Shown here in pieces: positions 25,870 to 33,615 of a DNA stretch of 64,000 nucleotides. This DNA comes from Selenomonadaceae bacterium (GTDB taxonomy: Bacteria; Bacillota; Negativicutes; Selenomonadales; Selenomonadaceae): contig JAQYBD010000106.1 of the NCBI GenBank assembly GCA_029338835.1, positions 18,623 through 82,622 on the forward strand, written 5' to 3'. Positions within the stretch are counted from its first letter, which is position 1. Each line of letters opens with the position of its first letter. A program made the translations under genes and the position numbers. The notes under the pieces were generated by a model that was given only the letters and a program-made list of their open reading frames with translations, was not told the DNA's origin and did not search any database.

Positions 25870-26403
25870 ATGCGAGAAGATGCGGATTATATGAGGATGG
25901 CGCTTGAGGAGGCTCAGAAGGCATACGATCTCGGTGAGGTCCCGATTGGTGCGGTGCTGGTGGATGCGTCTGGAGAAGTCGTGGCACGCGGACATAATAT
26001 GCGCGAGATCTGGCGGGATGCCACAGCGCATGCTGAAATGATTGCCATTCGCGAGGCCTGTGAGAAACTCAGCCGCTGGCGCCTTTCAGGACTCACTTTG
26101 TATGTGACGATTGAGCCGTGTCCGATGTGTGCCGGTGCCATTGTCATGAGCCGAGTGGATCGCGTGGTTTACGGCAGTACCGATGCCAGAGCCGGAGCTT
26201 GTGAATCGGTATTCAATATCCCAGGCAATCCGATGCTCAATCATCGTCCGGAGATGACGGCCGGTATCCTGCAGGAGGAATGCGCGGGCATCATGAAACG
26301 TTTCTTCAAAGAGCGGCGGGAGAAACGGAAACATGAGAAACAGGAGCGACAGGAAAAGCTTTGTTCTCAGCGTGAGGGAGTGGAGTGCTGCGTCAGCCAT
26401 TGA
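25870..26403 (+). CDS. tadA: tRNA-specific adenosine-34 deaminase
   Basis: It converts wobble adenosine to inosine in tRNA-Arg(ACG). The zinc deaminase motifs HAEMIAI (with the proton-shuttling Glu) and EPCPMCAGAI are present, along with the family stretch AMRED-ADYMRMALEEA and the conserved RVVYGSTDARAGACES. The 177 residues include a basic Lys/Arg/Glu-rich tail of about 25 residues. The last 37 bases overlap the end of the convergent PTP-like gene. GGGGGA ahead of ATG 25870 supports the start. Confidence 0.94.
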   Translation: MREDADYMRMALEEAQKAYDLGEVPIGAVLVDASGEVVARGHNMREIWRDATAHAEMIAIREACEKLSRWRLSGLTLYVTIEPCPMCAGAIVMSRVDRVVYGSTDARAGACESVFNIPGNPMLNHRPEMTAGILQEECAGIMKRFFKERREKRKHEKQERQEKLCSQREGVECCVSH

Positions 26404-27230
26404 CTCCAGCTCACCACAAAATCCTGGCCGCGTGTATCTTTGATGTACATGCTGAATTGCTCGAGCTCTGGCAGATAGCCGGTCTGCACGAGGTCAGCAC
26501 CGCCGAGGGCTTTCTGGTGGGCTGCTGCCTCTGCTGCCGATATGCCGGGAATCTCGAGCAGCTCGTACAGGGTCATGAAAGTGGTCGTACGGCCCTGGCC
26601 GGCTTGGCAGTGGAAGAAGAGCCAGCCGTGCTTCTGGGGCAGGCTGCGGTAAAAGGCGACGAAATCATCGATGGCCTGCGGTTCGGGCCAGCTCATATCC
26701 GTGGCGGCAAAGCGTTGGTAGCCGTAGCCAAAAGTACGCGCGAGATGGCGTTCCGTTGCCCAGTCGCTGACGGTTGCAGCAAAAGGGGCTGCGATGGCTT
26801 TTTGGTCGGCATTGCCCATGGGCGTGGCGATGACTTCGGTGTGCAGCACGGCAGCGAGCTGCTGCCGTTCACGTCTTTCCACTTCGGCAGCTTGAAGGCC
26901 GCGATTGGCTGCATTTTTTTCCGTATGCCAGCTTACAGCGGCACCATTGAGGAAGCCGTGAGATTCCTGCCGCAGATCGATGATCCAGAGTGAGGTGCCA
27001 TCCTTGCATCCAAGCGCTTCGGGCAACGATCTCAGTGCAGCGGGGACAGGCTGGCTGCCACCGGCAATTTGCAGTTCTTTGTCGATGCGGAAATGATGCG
27101 GCATGATGGCGGCAGGGTCTGCGTCAAGACGCCAGGCTGCCTGGGCAAGAATGTGGCGTTCACTGGAAAAAATAAGGATGAATACCGAGAAAAGCAAGAG
27201 GATGAAGGCTGGGCGTGTTATTTTCTGCAT
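26367..27230 (-). CDS. Secreted PTP-like inositol-phosphate phosphatase homologue (phytase family, divergent)
   Basis: A 287-residue protein with an N-terminal signal or anchor (FILLLFSVFILIF). The C-terminal half closely follows the Selenomonas PTP-like phytase: ATDMSWPEPQAIDDFVAFYRSLPQ carries the general-acid Asp, and HCQAGQGRTT is the Cys-X5-Arg phosphate loop. Compared with the phytase as I recall it (TDHVWP and HCEAGVGRTT), the His after the acid is Met, and two loop residues are Gln. The N-terminal domain is shorter than in the 346-residue enzyme. It is probably periplasmic or surface-bound. Substrate may not be phytate. Confidence 0.85.
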   Translation of the reverse strand: MQKITRPAFILLLFSVFILIFSSERHILAQAAWRLDADPAAIMPHHFRIDKELQIAGGSQPVPAALRSLPEALGCKDGTSLWIIDLRQESHGFLNGAAVSWHTEKNAANRGLQAAEVERRERQQLAAVLHTEVIATPMGNADQKAIAAPFAATVSDWATERHLARTFGYGYQRFAATDMSWPEPQAIDDFVAFYRSLPQKHGWLFFHCQAGQGRTTTFMTLYELLEIPGISAAEAAAHQKALGGADLVQTGYLPELEQFSMYIKDTRGQDFVVSWSQWLTQHSTPSR

Positions 27231-27365
27231 CGTGCATATTCCTTTCTGTGCGTGGGCAGCAAATTTTCTTGTATTTCAAGTATAAAATAAAATGCAGCGC
27301 CTGTCAGCTTGCCATTGGAGGATAGATGTGATTGCCAGTTTTCTGGGACATGAATGCAAAAATAT

Positions 27366-27413
27366 AACGGTATCCCGTCGCGTGCATTGAGTGCAGACGG
27401 GATACCGTTTTTT
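27366..27413 (-). terminator. Terminator of cooS
   Basis: A perfect 14-bp stem AACGGTATCCCGTC / GACGGGATACCGTT lies 17 bases past the cooS stop. The minus-strand tail is ATATTTTTG; a T-run on the plus strand makes it bidirectional. Confidence 0.8.
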
Positions 27414-27425
27414 AGGCCAGGTGAT

Positions 27426-29525
27426 TTACTTCCAGCCCAGTTTCTGACGCTGTGCTTCCATATCGGCTACGATTTCTTTGCCCAGGGCGATGGGGTCGGT
27501 ATTGACATGCATGACGGCACCGAGCGTGGCTTTCGTATCGTGTTTGAGGAAGTTCTCGACGTTCGTGGAACCCTGTACCGGTGGTTCGACGCAATGATAG
27601 GAGTCGATGCCGAAGAGACGGAAAGCCAGCGAGGCATCGAGTCCTTTCTCGTTGGACCATTCGGGGCTAGAGAAGGCGTAGGGCATGTCCTTGATGGCGA
27701 TGCCGGCCACCGCTGCAATACCGCCGAGGATGGCAGAAGAACGCGTGTTGTCGACGCATTCGCCGACGTGCCAGACGGGGGGCAGGTCGTGTTCTTCGAG
27801 GAAAGCTTTGAGGGATGCACCGGCTTCGTTGCGCCCTTTCTTGCTGCAAAGCCCCATCTTGAGCAGAGGGAAGGATGCACAGCCGTTGGTCAGGATCAGG
27901 ATGTTGTTCTTGAGGAGGGTCTTGGCGACATCCAAAGTAGCGCGTTCATAGATGACGCGTGGATTGGAGCAGCCGACAATGTTGCAGATGCCGCGAATGC
28001 GTCCGTCCTTGAGTGCGTCATAGAGATCGCGGAAGCCGTGGAACTGTTCGGCAACATTTTCCCCAGTGAAGCCGACTTCAGCCGTGACTTCGTACTGCGG
28101 GATGTGTACAGGGATATCGCGGCGTTCGGCATAGCTTTCGATTGCACGCGTAATGATCTTGCGGGCCAGTTTTTCCGTATCTTCGACATTGGCATGGTGA
28201 TGGTCGTATGCGTAGTGTTCGGCACCTGGCAGACGGGCGTTGTCACTCGTCGTGATGACGGTCGTCTTGAAGCAGCGTGCCACATCCATGATGGAGGGGT
28301 AGACATCCTGGACGTCGGCACACCAGAGGTCGAGCGCCCCGGTGCCGAGAACGAGTTCTGCACCGACCGCATTGGAAAGCGGGATGACATTCTCATAACG
28401 GTACATGGCGGCAAGGCAGGAACAGCAGACACCATAGAACTGGATGCCTTCGGCACCGTGCTGCTTGGCGAGGGCAATCATTTCCGGCGTGCGGCCGACG
28501 CGGACAATCTCGCTGACGAGGGTCGGCAGATGACCGTGTACGGCAATGTTGACCCAGCCCTTCTTGAGTGCGCCGATGTTGATTTTCGAGGTGGCGCGAT
28601 GTCCATTGCCAAAGAGGACATCGGTGCCGATGTTCGCAGCCATGACACCCGTGAAACAGAAAGCCAGGCCGCAGCGCAGGAATTCCTGCATGAGGCTTTC
28701 CCAATCGCCATCCGTGCCGATGCCCGTGCGGTGGTAGGCGTCGAATACTTCATTATAGGCGCTGATGGGGATGATATCGAGCTTGTCCCATACGTCCTGG
28801 CGTTCCTTTGGTGCCATGACACGGATGGTCTTGTAGTCATCGGGGACGGCACGGCTGAGGTCTTCGAGCAGGATATCCGCGAGCTGGCCGGTGAGTTCCT
28901 GGGCGCTCTTGCTTTCCGTCTCAAGCCCGAAAGCCTGGCAGACGGTGCGCAGCTTCTTTTCGCCGAGGATGGGCAGCTTCAGGCGGCCTTCGGCAACGAA
29001 TTTCATCGAGAGCAGGACTTCGCGGGCATGTGCGCCGTGCTGGGCAACACCTGCTGCAGCACTGCGCAGCAGATTGCGGGCGACGATGAGGTCGGCATCG
29101 GCACCGCAGACCCCGCGCGGACTCTTCTTCGTGATCTTGCATGGACCCATATTGCAGTTCTTGCAGCAGACGCCGGCAAGGCCAAACGTACACTGCGGCT
29201 TTTGCTGGTCAAACCGGTCAAAGATGGTCTCCTGGCCAATCTGTCCCATGTAGCGCAGCATCTCACGTACAGCCGGATCCGGTGTTTTTTCCAGGACATC
29301 GTCCTTTGAGACGAAAGTCTTGCGATAGGCTGCGATGGCTTCCATGTAATCATTGACGCCGACTTCATGATGCTCTCCTGGTGCATGGACGTGCGTGCGC
29401 CAGTCCGGATGCTCGCCAGGCTGCAGCGGATCATCATCATGGTGATGATGGTGGTGATGGTGGTGTTCCTGTCCATGATGATGCGTGTGGCCATCGTGGT
29501 TATGGGAAAAGGTTTCTTCTGACAT
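27426..29525 (-). CDS. cooS: Ni-containing carbon monoxide dehydrogenase with His-rich N-terminal tail
   Basis: It oxidises CO to CO2 at a Ni-Fe-S C-cluster. Cluster B/D cysteines appear as QCTFGLAGVCCKNCNMGPC and RGVCGAD with the family spacing. Likely C-cluster ligands are in AVHGHLP, YGVCCSCLA, DLWCADVQD, NIVGCSNP, TNGCASFP and GECVDNTR. Core length is normal (total 699). The first 57 residues are extra and hold about 20 His, including nine in a row near residues 21-29 followed by DDD, resembling nickel-storage tails such as those of CooJ or HypB. No cooF, cooC, hydrogenase or acetyl-CoA synthase gene is nearby. Confidence 0.93.
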   Translation of the reverse strand: MSEETFSHNHDGHTHHHGQEHHHHHHHHHDDDPLQPGEHPDWRTHVHAPGEHHEVGVNDYMEAIAAYRKTFVSKDDVLEKTPDPAVREMLRYMGQIGQETIFDRFDQQKPQCTFGLAGVCCKNCNMGPCKITKKSPRGVCGADADLIVARNLLRSAAAGVAQHGAHAREVLLSMKFVAEGRLKLPILGEKKLRTVCQAFGLETESKSAQELTGQLADILLEDLSRAVPDDYKTIRVMAPKERQDVWDKLDIIPISAYNEVFDAYHRTGIGTDGDWESLMQEFLRCGLAFCFTGVMAANIGTDVLFGNGHRATSKINIGALKKGWVNIAVHGHLPTLVSEIVRVGRTPEMIALAKQHGAEGIQFYGVCCSCLAAMYRYENVIPLSNAVGAELVLGTGALDLWCADVQDVYPSIMDVARCFKTTVITTSDNARLPGAEHYAYDHHHANVEDTEKLARKIITRAIESYAERRDIPVHIPQYEVTAEVGFTGENVAEQFHGFRDLYDALKDGRIRGICNIVGCSNPRVIYERATLDVAKTLLKNNILILTNGCASFPLLKMGLCSKKGRNEAGASLKAFLEEHDLPPVWHVGECVDNTRSSAILGGIAAVAGIAIKDMPYAFSSPEWSNEKGLDASLAFRLFGIDSYHCVEPPVQGSTNVENFLKHDTKATLGAVMHVNTDPIALGKEIVADMEAQRQKLGWK

Positions 29526-29571
29526 GATGGGCTCTCCTATTCTTTGCTTTCGTTGTCAAAACTAAAAACAT

Positions 29572-29612
29572 ACTTTACAGATATATTTTACATATTTATA
29601 ATACTGTAAAGT
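29572..29612 (-). promoter_or_regulatory. Perfect inverted repeat over the cooS promoter
   Basis: ACTTTACAG (29572-29580) and CTGTAAAGT (29604-29612) are exact 9-base inverted copies, 32 bases apart centre to centre, bracketing the -10 and the start point. A third copy of the TTTACA core (29587-29592) lies between them. A regulator binding about three helical turns apart is suggested. Confidence 0.55.
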
Positions 29613-29626
29613 GTCCTGGTTGTCAA
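29598..29626 (-). promoter_or_regulatory. Promoter of cooS
   Basis: On the minus strand TTGACA (29626-29621) and TATTAT (29603-29598) have a 17-base spacer. Confidence 0.75.
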
Positions 29627-29688
29627 ATGTCTTTTATCCCGGTACAGACAGGTTGTGGAAAAAGCTGCAGGAATCCGGAACATTGTCC

Positions 29689-29717
29689 GTGCAATCTTTT
29701 TGCACATATATTATAAT
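29689..29717 (+). promoter_or_regulatory. Promoter region with small palindrome for the MBL-fold gene
   Basis: TATAAT at 29712-29717 is preceded by the perfect repeat GTGCAA-TCTTT-TTGCAC (29689-29705), which covers the place of the -35. It may be an operator. Confidence 0.45.
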
Positions 29718-29780
29718 GAAAACGACTGGCTGCATGGCTGGCAGCAGGATGATGAAGATAAATGAGGTGATACTGTCAAG

Positions 29781-30518
29781 ATGGATATTACGATGACTTA
29801 TCTGTTGAACAGCGGCTTTCTCGTGCGTGCGGGACGTACGCTGCTGGTCTTTGATGATTACAGGGATCCAGGGCATGCCGTGGACAAGGCTGTGGCAGCG
29901 GATGATTATGACCAGCTCTATATTTTTGCCTCTCATGCGCATTTCGACCATTTTGATCCGCATATCGGTCTTTATGAGGATGCGGCGACTCAATATATTT
30001 TTGGCTATGATATCCGCCATACGAAAGGAGTGCGCGCATTCCCACAGGATAAGGTGCAGTTCCTTTCCACTTACAGCCATTGGGAGGATGAGGATCTGTC
30101 TGTGGAATCGTTTGATTCGACGGATGCGGGAGTATCCTTTCTCGTGACCTTGAAGCATGAAGGCTGCCGCATCTTCCATGCCGGAGATTTCAATTGGTGG
30201 GATTGGGATGGCGAAGACAGCGAGACGAGGAAGCTGGCCGAGAATGCTTTTCGCAAGCAGATGAAGAAACTGCAGGGGCTGCAGGCCGATGTCGCGTTCT
30301 TCCCTGTGGACGGACGTCTCGGCAAACAGCTGGACAAAGGTGCCAGGGAGTTCTGTGCGGCAACGGATATCAAGGCTCTGGTGACGATGCACTCAGTGGG
30401 CTATCCGGCCTGGCAACCGCCTGCCGGCTTTTTCCGGCCGGGCCATGAAGTGCCGGTATGGTCGCCGCGCGAACCGGGAGAAAAGAATGTCCTGCGCGCT
30501 GGCAGGCTATTGAAATGA
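29781..30518 (+). CDS. Metallo-beta-lactamase-fold hydrolase
   Basis: A 245-residue cytoplasmic protein of the metallo-beta-lactamase superfamily. It has the metal motif SHAHFDHFDP, a second ligand region IFHAGDFNWWDWDGED, and a late His in VTMHSVGYPAW. The pattern is like the UlaG/YycJ-type small hydrolases, but I cannot name the subfamily. A GAGGTGA site lies 11 bases upstream. It precedes the cyclophilin gene by 19 bases and may share its transcript. Confidence 0.8.
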   Translation: MDITMTYLLNSGFLVRAGRTLLVFDDYRDPGHAVDKAVAADDYDQLYIFASHAHFDHFDPHIGLYEDAATQYIFGYDIRHTKGVRAFPQDKVQFLSTYSHWEDEDLSVESFDSTDAGVSFLVTLKHEGCRIFHAGDFNWWDWDGEDSETRKLAENAFRKQMKKLQGLQADVAFFPVDGRLGKQLDKGAREFCAATDIKALVTMHSVGYPAWQPPAGFFRPGHEVPVWSPREPGEKNVLRAGRLLK

Positions 30519-30537
30519 CAGGAGGAGATGGGGTAAA

Positions 30538-31125
30538 ATGAAGAAGATGCTTATGATGCTGCTGGCATTGACGCTTCTCTTGACGGGAGGATGCCTGGCG
30601 GCAGGAAACAGTAACGCAACATCATCAGCCAACGGAGGAGAGAAACACATGGCAAATCGCATTGCAGTATTTGAGACGAACCAGGGGAATTTTGAGATCG
30701 AGCTTTTCGAGGACAAGACGCCGATCACGACGAAGAATTTCATTGACCTTGCCCAGAAGGGCTTTTATGATGGCGTCATCTTCCATCGCGTCATCGATGG
30801 CTTCATGATCCAGGGCGGTGACCCGACGGGAACCGGTACGGGTGGCCCGGGCTATACGATCGAGGACGAATTCGTCAACAGCCTGCGCTTCACGGGAGAA
30901 GGCATCCTGGCTATGGCCAATACGGGCAGACCGCATACGGGCGGCAGCCAGTTCTTCATCACGCTCGACAAGACGCCTTGGCTCGATGGCCATCATACGA
31001 TCTTCGGCAAGGTCGTGAAGGGCATGGACGTTGTCCGCAAGATTGGCCATGTTGAAACGGACTTTGCGGACCGCCCGCTGGAGGATGTCGTCATCAAGAC
31101 CATCAAGATCCAGGAAGCGGAATGA
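30538..31125 (+). CDS. Cyclophilin-type peptidyl-prolyl isomerase, predicted lipoprotein
   Basis: It catalyses proline isomerisation in exported proteins. The first 19 residues are a lipoprotein signal ending in LTGGC (Cys19). After a short linker comes a full cyclophilin domain: FHRVIDGFMIQGGDPTGTG, the active-site Arg in FHRV, ANTGRPHTGGSQFFIT and WLDGHHTIFGKV. An in-frame ATG at 30649 has GGAGGAG 8 bases upstream and would make a 158-residue cytosolic form starting MANRIAV. The lipoprotein start at 30538 also has a good site (AGGAGATGGGG). Confidence 0.92.
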   Translation: MKKMLMMLLALTLLLTGGCLAAGNSNATSSANGGEKHMANRIAVFETNQGNFEIELFEDKTPITTKNFIDLAQKGFYDGVIFHRVIDGFMIQGGDPTGTGTGGPGYTIEDEFVNSLRFTGEGILAMANTGRPHTGGSQFFITLDKTPWLDGHHTIFGKVVKGMDVVRKIGHVETDFADRPLEDVVIKTIKIQEAE

Positions 31126-31128
31126 ACC

Positions 31129-31398
31129 GTGCCGACGGCGTATACGTATATGGTCGAATGCGCGGATGGCAGCCTCTATACGGGGTGGACGAATGACCTC
31201 AAGCGACGCGTGGCGGCTCACAATGCGGGGCGCGGAGCGAAGTACACGCGTGCGCGCCGGCCGGTACGCCTTGTCTATTTTGAGTGCTTTGCGACCAAGG
31301 AAGAGGCACTCTCGCGCGAGGCTGGCATCAAGCATCTGTCCCGCGCGGCCAAACTGGCCTTGATTGACAGCTGCGGCAAAGAAACGTATAATGAATAA
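31129..31398 (+). CDS. GIY-YIG nuclease-fold protein (UPF0213/YhbQ-like)
   Basis: An 89-residue single-domain GIY-YIG protein: YTYMVECADGSLYTGWTNDL supplies the two Tyr motifs (here YTYMV and YTGWT), followed by the Arg/His region RRVAAHNAGRGAKYTRARRP and the Glu-containing EEALSREAGIKHLSR. It starts with GTG, 3 bases after the cyclophilin stop, and has the usual size for this family, whose role is uncertain. Probably co-transcribed with its neighbours. Confidence 0.88.
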   Translation: MPTAYTYMVECADGSLYTGWTNDLKRRVAAHNAGRGAKYTRARRPVRLVYFECFATKEEALSREAGIKHLSRAAKLALIDSCGKETYNE

Positions 31399-31430
31399 GT
31401 TAAACTGAACATAAAAAGGGGCGTTTTATC

Positions 31431-31901
31431 ATGGCAGACAAGAAGGTCATGCTGACCGAGGACGGCTATAATAAACTCGTAGAAAAACTGAATTATCTCA
31501 AGAGCGTCAAGCGTATCGAGATTGCACAGCGCCTGAAGGCAGCAATTGCCCTCGGCGACCTTTCGGAGAACTCCGAGTACGATGATGCGAAGAATGAGCA
31601 GGCATTCCTCGAAGGTGAGATCCAGGATCTCGAGGCAAAGATCCGCAATTCGCATATCATCAAAGCTGGTGCCGGTGATGTCGTCCAGATGGGCAGCAGT
31701 GTAACGGTCAAGGATCTTGAGTTCGATGATGAGGATACGTTCATGCTCGTCGGTTCAACGGAAGCAGATCCGGATGAAGGCAAGATTTCCAACGAGTCGC
31801 CGCTCGGCCAGGCATTGCTCGGCCAGAAGAAGGGCAGTGTCGTCGATGTTCATGCACCGGCCGGCATCATCAAGTACGAGATTATCGACATCAAGGGCTA
31901 A
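31431..31901 (+). CDS. greA: Transcript cleavage factor GreA
   Basis: GreA rescues backtracked RNA polymerase. The 156-residue protein has the N-terminal coiled coil with the acidic tip [20 protein letters not shown], where the conserved acidic pair DLSENSEY is intact, and the C-terminal FKBP-like domain ([18 protein letters not shown]). An AAGGGG site precedes ATG. lysS follows after 29 bases, the common Firmicutes greA-lysS pairing. Confidence 0.96.
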   Translation: MADKKVMLTEDGYNKLVEKLNYLKSVKRIEIAQRLKAAIALGDLSENSEYDDAKNEQAFLEGEIQDLEAKIRNSHIIKAGAGDVVQMGSSVTVKDLEFDDEDTFMLVGSTEADPDEGKISNESPLGQALLGQKKGSVVDVHAPAGIIKYEIIDIKG

Positions 31902-31930
31902 GTTCCCGCAGAGATTGGAGTAAAGCAAGC

Positions 31931-33442
31931 ATGGCAGATAAGCAGAAGAAGGGGCAGCAGGCTCCTGTGGAGGACCTCAATGAGATGATGAAGGTCCGCC
32001 GCGAGAAGATGGAAGAGTTCCGCGCCATGGGTGTACCGCCGTTCGGACATCGTTATGAGGTCACGGATTATGCGGCGCCCATCAAGGAGAAGTACGCGCA
32101 TCTCGAAGGTGATGAAGAAGGCGATGAAGTCCGCATAGCCGGGCGTTTGATGGCCATTCGCGGCCACGGCAAGGCATCGTTCTGCACGCTCAACGACCGC
32201 ACGGGCAATATCCAGGTCTATTTCAAGATCGATGTACTCGGTGAGGATAAGTATAAGAATCAGTTCCGGAAACTCGATATCGGCGATATCGTCGGCATCC
32301 GCGGTGTCGTATTCAAGACGCATCGCGGCGAGGTGACGGTTCGCGTTGAAGATTTTGACCTGCTCTCCAAGTCCTTGCGTCCGCTTCCGGAGAAGTTCCA
32401 TGGCCTGCAGGATGTGGATATCCGCTATCGTCAGCGCTATCTCGATCTCATCATGAACCAGGAGGTACGCGATACCTTCCGCAAGCGTACGAAGATCATC
32501 CAGTCCATCCGTACGTACCTCGATGACCGCGATTACCTCGAGGTCGAGACGCCAGTACTCTCGACGATTGCCGGCGGTGCTGCAGCGCGTCCGTTTGTCA
32601 CGCATCACAATGCGCTCGACATCGACCTTTACCTGCGCATCGCAACGGAACTCAACCTCAAGCGCCTCGTCATCGGCGGCTTTGACCGCGTGTATGAGAT
32701 GGGCCGTGTCTTCCGCAACGAGGGCATGGATGTGCGCCACAATCCGGAATTCACGACAATCGAATTCTATCAGGCGTATGCAGACTATACGGACATGATG
32801 GATATCACGGAAGGCATTGTTGTCAATGCGGCCAAATCCGTACTCGGCACGCCTGTCATCAACTACCAGGGCGTCGAGATCGACCTTTCGAAGGTCAAGC
32901 GCATCAGCATGAACGACGCTGTCAAGGAAGCGACGGGCAAGGATTTCCTTGCCTGCGAGACGGTCGAAGAGGCCCGCAAGCTGGCCGATGAGATCGGCGT
33001 TCCGTACGAGCCGCGCCACGGCATCGGCGGCATCCTCAATCAGGCTTTCGAGGAAAAAGTCGAAGAGACCCTCATGCAGCCGACGTTCATCACGGGCCAT
33101 CCGACAGAAATCTCGCCGCTTGCCAAGCGCAATCCGGAAGACCCGCGCATCACGGATCGTTTTGAATTCTTCATCTATGGCCGTGAATTGGCCAATGGCT
33201 TCACAGAACTCAATGACCCGATCGATCAGGAAGGCCGTTTCCTCGATCAGCTTAAACAGCGTGAAGCTGGCGATGATGAGGCACATGTCATGGATCGCGA
33301 TTACATCACGGCCATGGAATACGGCCTGCCGCCGACGGGCGGTGTGGGCATCGGCATTGACCGCCTGGTCATGCTGCTGACGGATGCTCCGTCCATCCGC
33401 GATGTCCTGCTCTTCCCGACGATGAAACCCATTGCAGAATAA
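31931..33442 (+). CDS. lysS: Lysyl-tRNA synthetase, class II
   Basis: It charges tRNA-Lys. The 503-residue protein has the OB-fold anticodon-binding domain ([16 protein letters not shown]), then class II motif 1 (RQRYLDLI...[12 protein letters not shown]), motif 2 ([20 protein letters not shown]) and motif 3 ([14 protein letters not shown]). Start and length are typical. It is joined to greA and ends at a terminator. Confidence 0.97.
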   Translation: MADKQKKGQQAPVEDLNEMMKVRREKMEEFRAMGVPPFGHRYEVTDYAAPIKEKYAHLEGDEEGDEVRIAGRLMAIRGHGKASFCTLNDRTGNIQVYFKIDVLGEDKYKNQFRKLDIGDIVGIRGVVFKTHRGEVTVRVEDFDLLSKSLRPLPEKFHGLQDVDIRYRQRYLDLIMNQEVRDTFRKRTKIIQSIRTYLDDRDYLEVETPVLSTIAGGAAARPFVTHHNALDIDLYLRIATELNLKRLVIGGFDRVYEMGRVFRNEGMDVRHNPEFTTIEFYQAYADYTDMMDITEGIVVNAAKSVLGTPVINYQGVEIDLSKVKRISMNDAVKEATGKDFLACETVEEARKLADEIGVPYEPRHGIGGILNQAFEEKVEETLMQPTFITGHPTEISPLAKRNPEDPRITDRFEFFIYGRELANGFTELNDPIDQEGRFLDQLKQREAGDDEAHVMDRDYITAMEYGLPPTGGVGIGIDRLVMLLTDAPSIRDVLLFPTMKPIAE

Positions 33443-33464
33443 TCGCATCCCCTGATGCCGGAAC

Positions 33465-33513
33465 AAAGGAGTTGTGGCGACGAGCCGTTTGGCTTGCGCC
33501 CGCAACTCCTTTT
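33465..33513 (+). terminator. Terminator after lysS
   Basis: AAAGGAGTTG pairs with CAACTCCTTT, followed by TTTCG, with an inner hairpin. Confidence 0.7.
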
Positions 33514-33528
33514 CGCTATCTATGCTTA

Positions 33529-33557
33529 TTGACAGTGCGTTTTGGATATATTAAAAT
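33529..33557 (+). promoter_or_regulatory. Promoter of the M20 amidohydrolase gene
   Basis: TTGACA (33529-33534) and TAAAAT (33552-33557) have a 17-base spacer. Confidence 0.7.
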
Positions 33558-33615
33558 ATCTGTTAAACATACTAGTAAACTATGTTAATAAAACACGATA
33601 AAGTGAGGGATTCCC

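Noticed and set aside
27354..29309. A 651-codon open frame on the plus strand antisense to cooS
   Set aside because: It is the mirror of cooS, whose cluster-ligand motifs are complete. Long antisense frames are common in GC-rich codon usage. It has no recognisable domain.
31374..31392. TTGACA and TATAAT before greA as a promoter
   Set aside because: The spacer is 7 bases, far too short, and both lie at the end of the GIY-YIG coding region.
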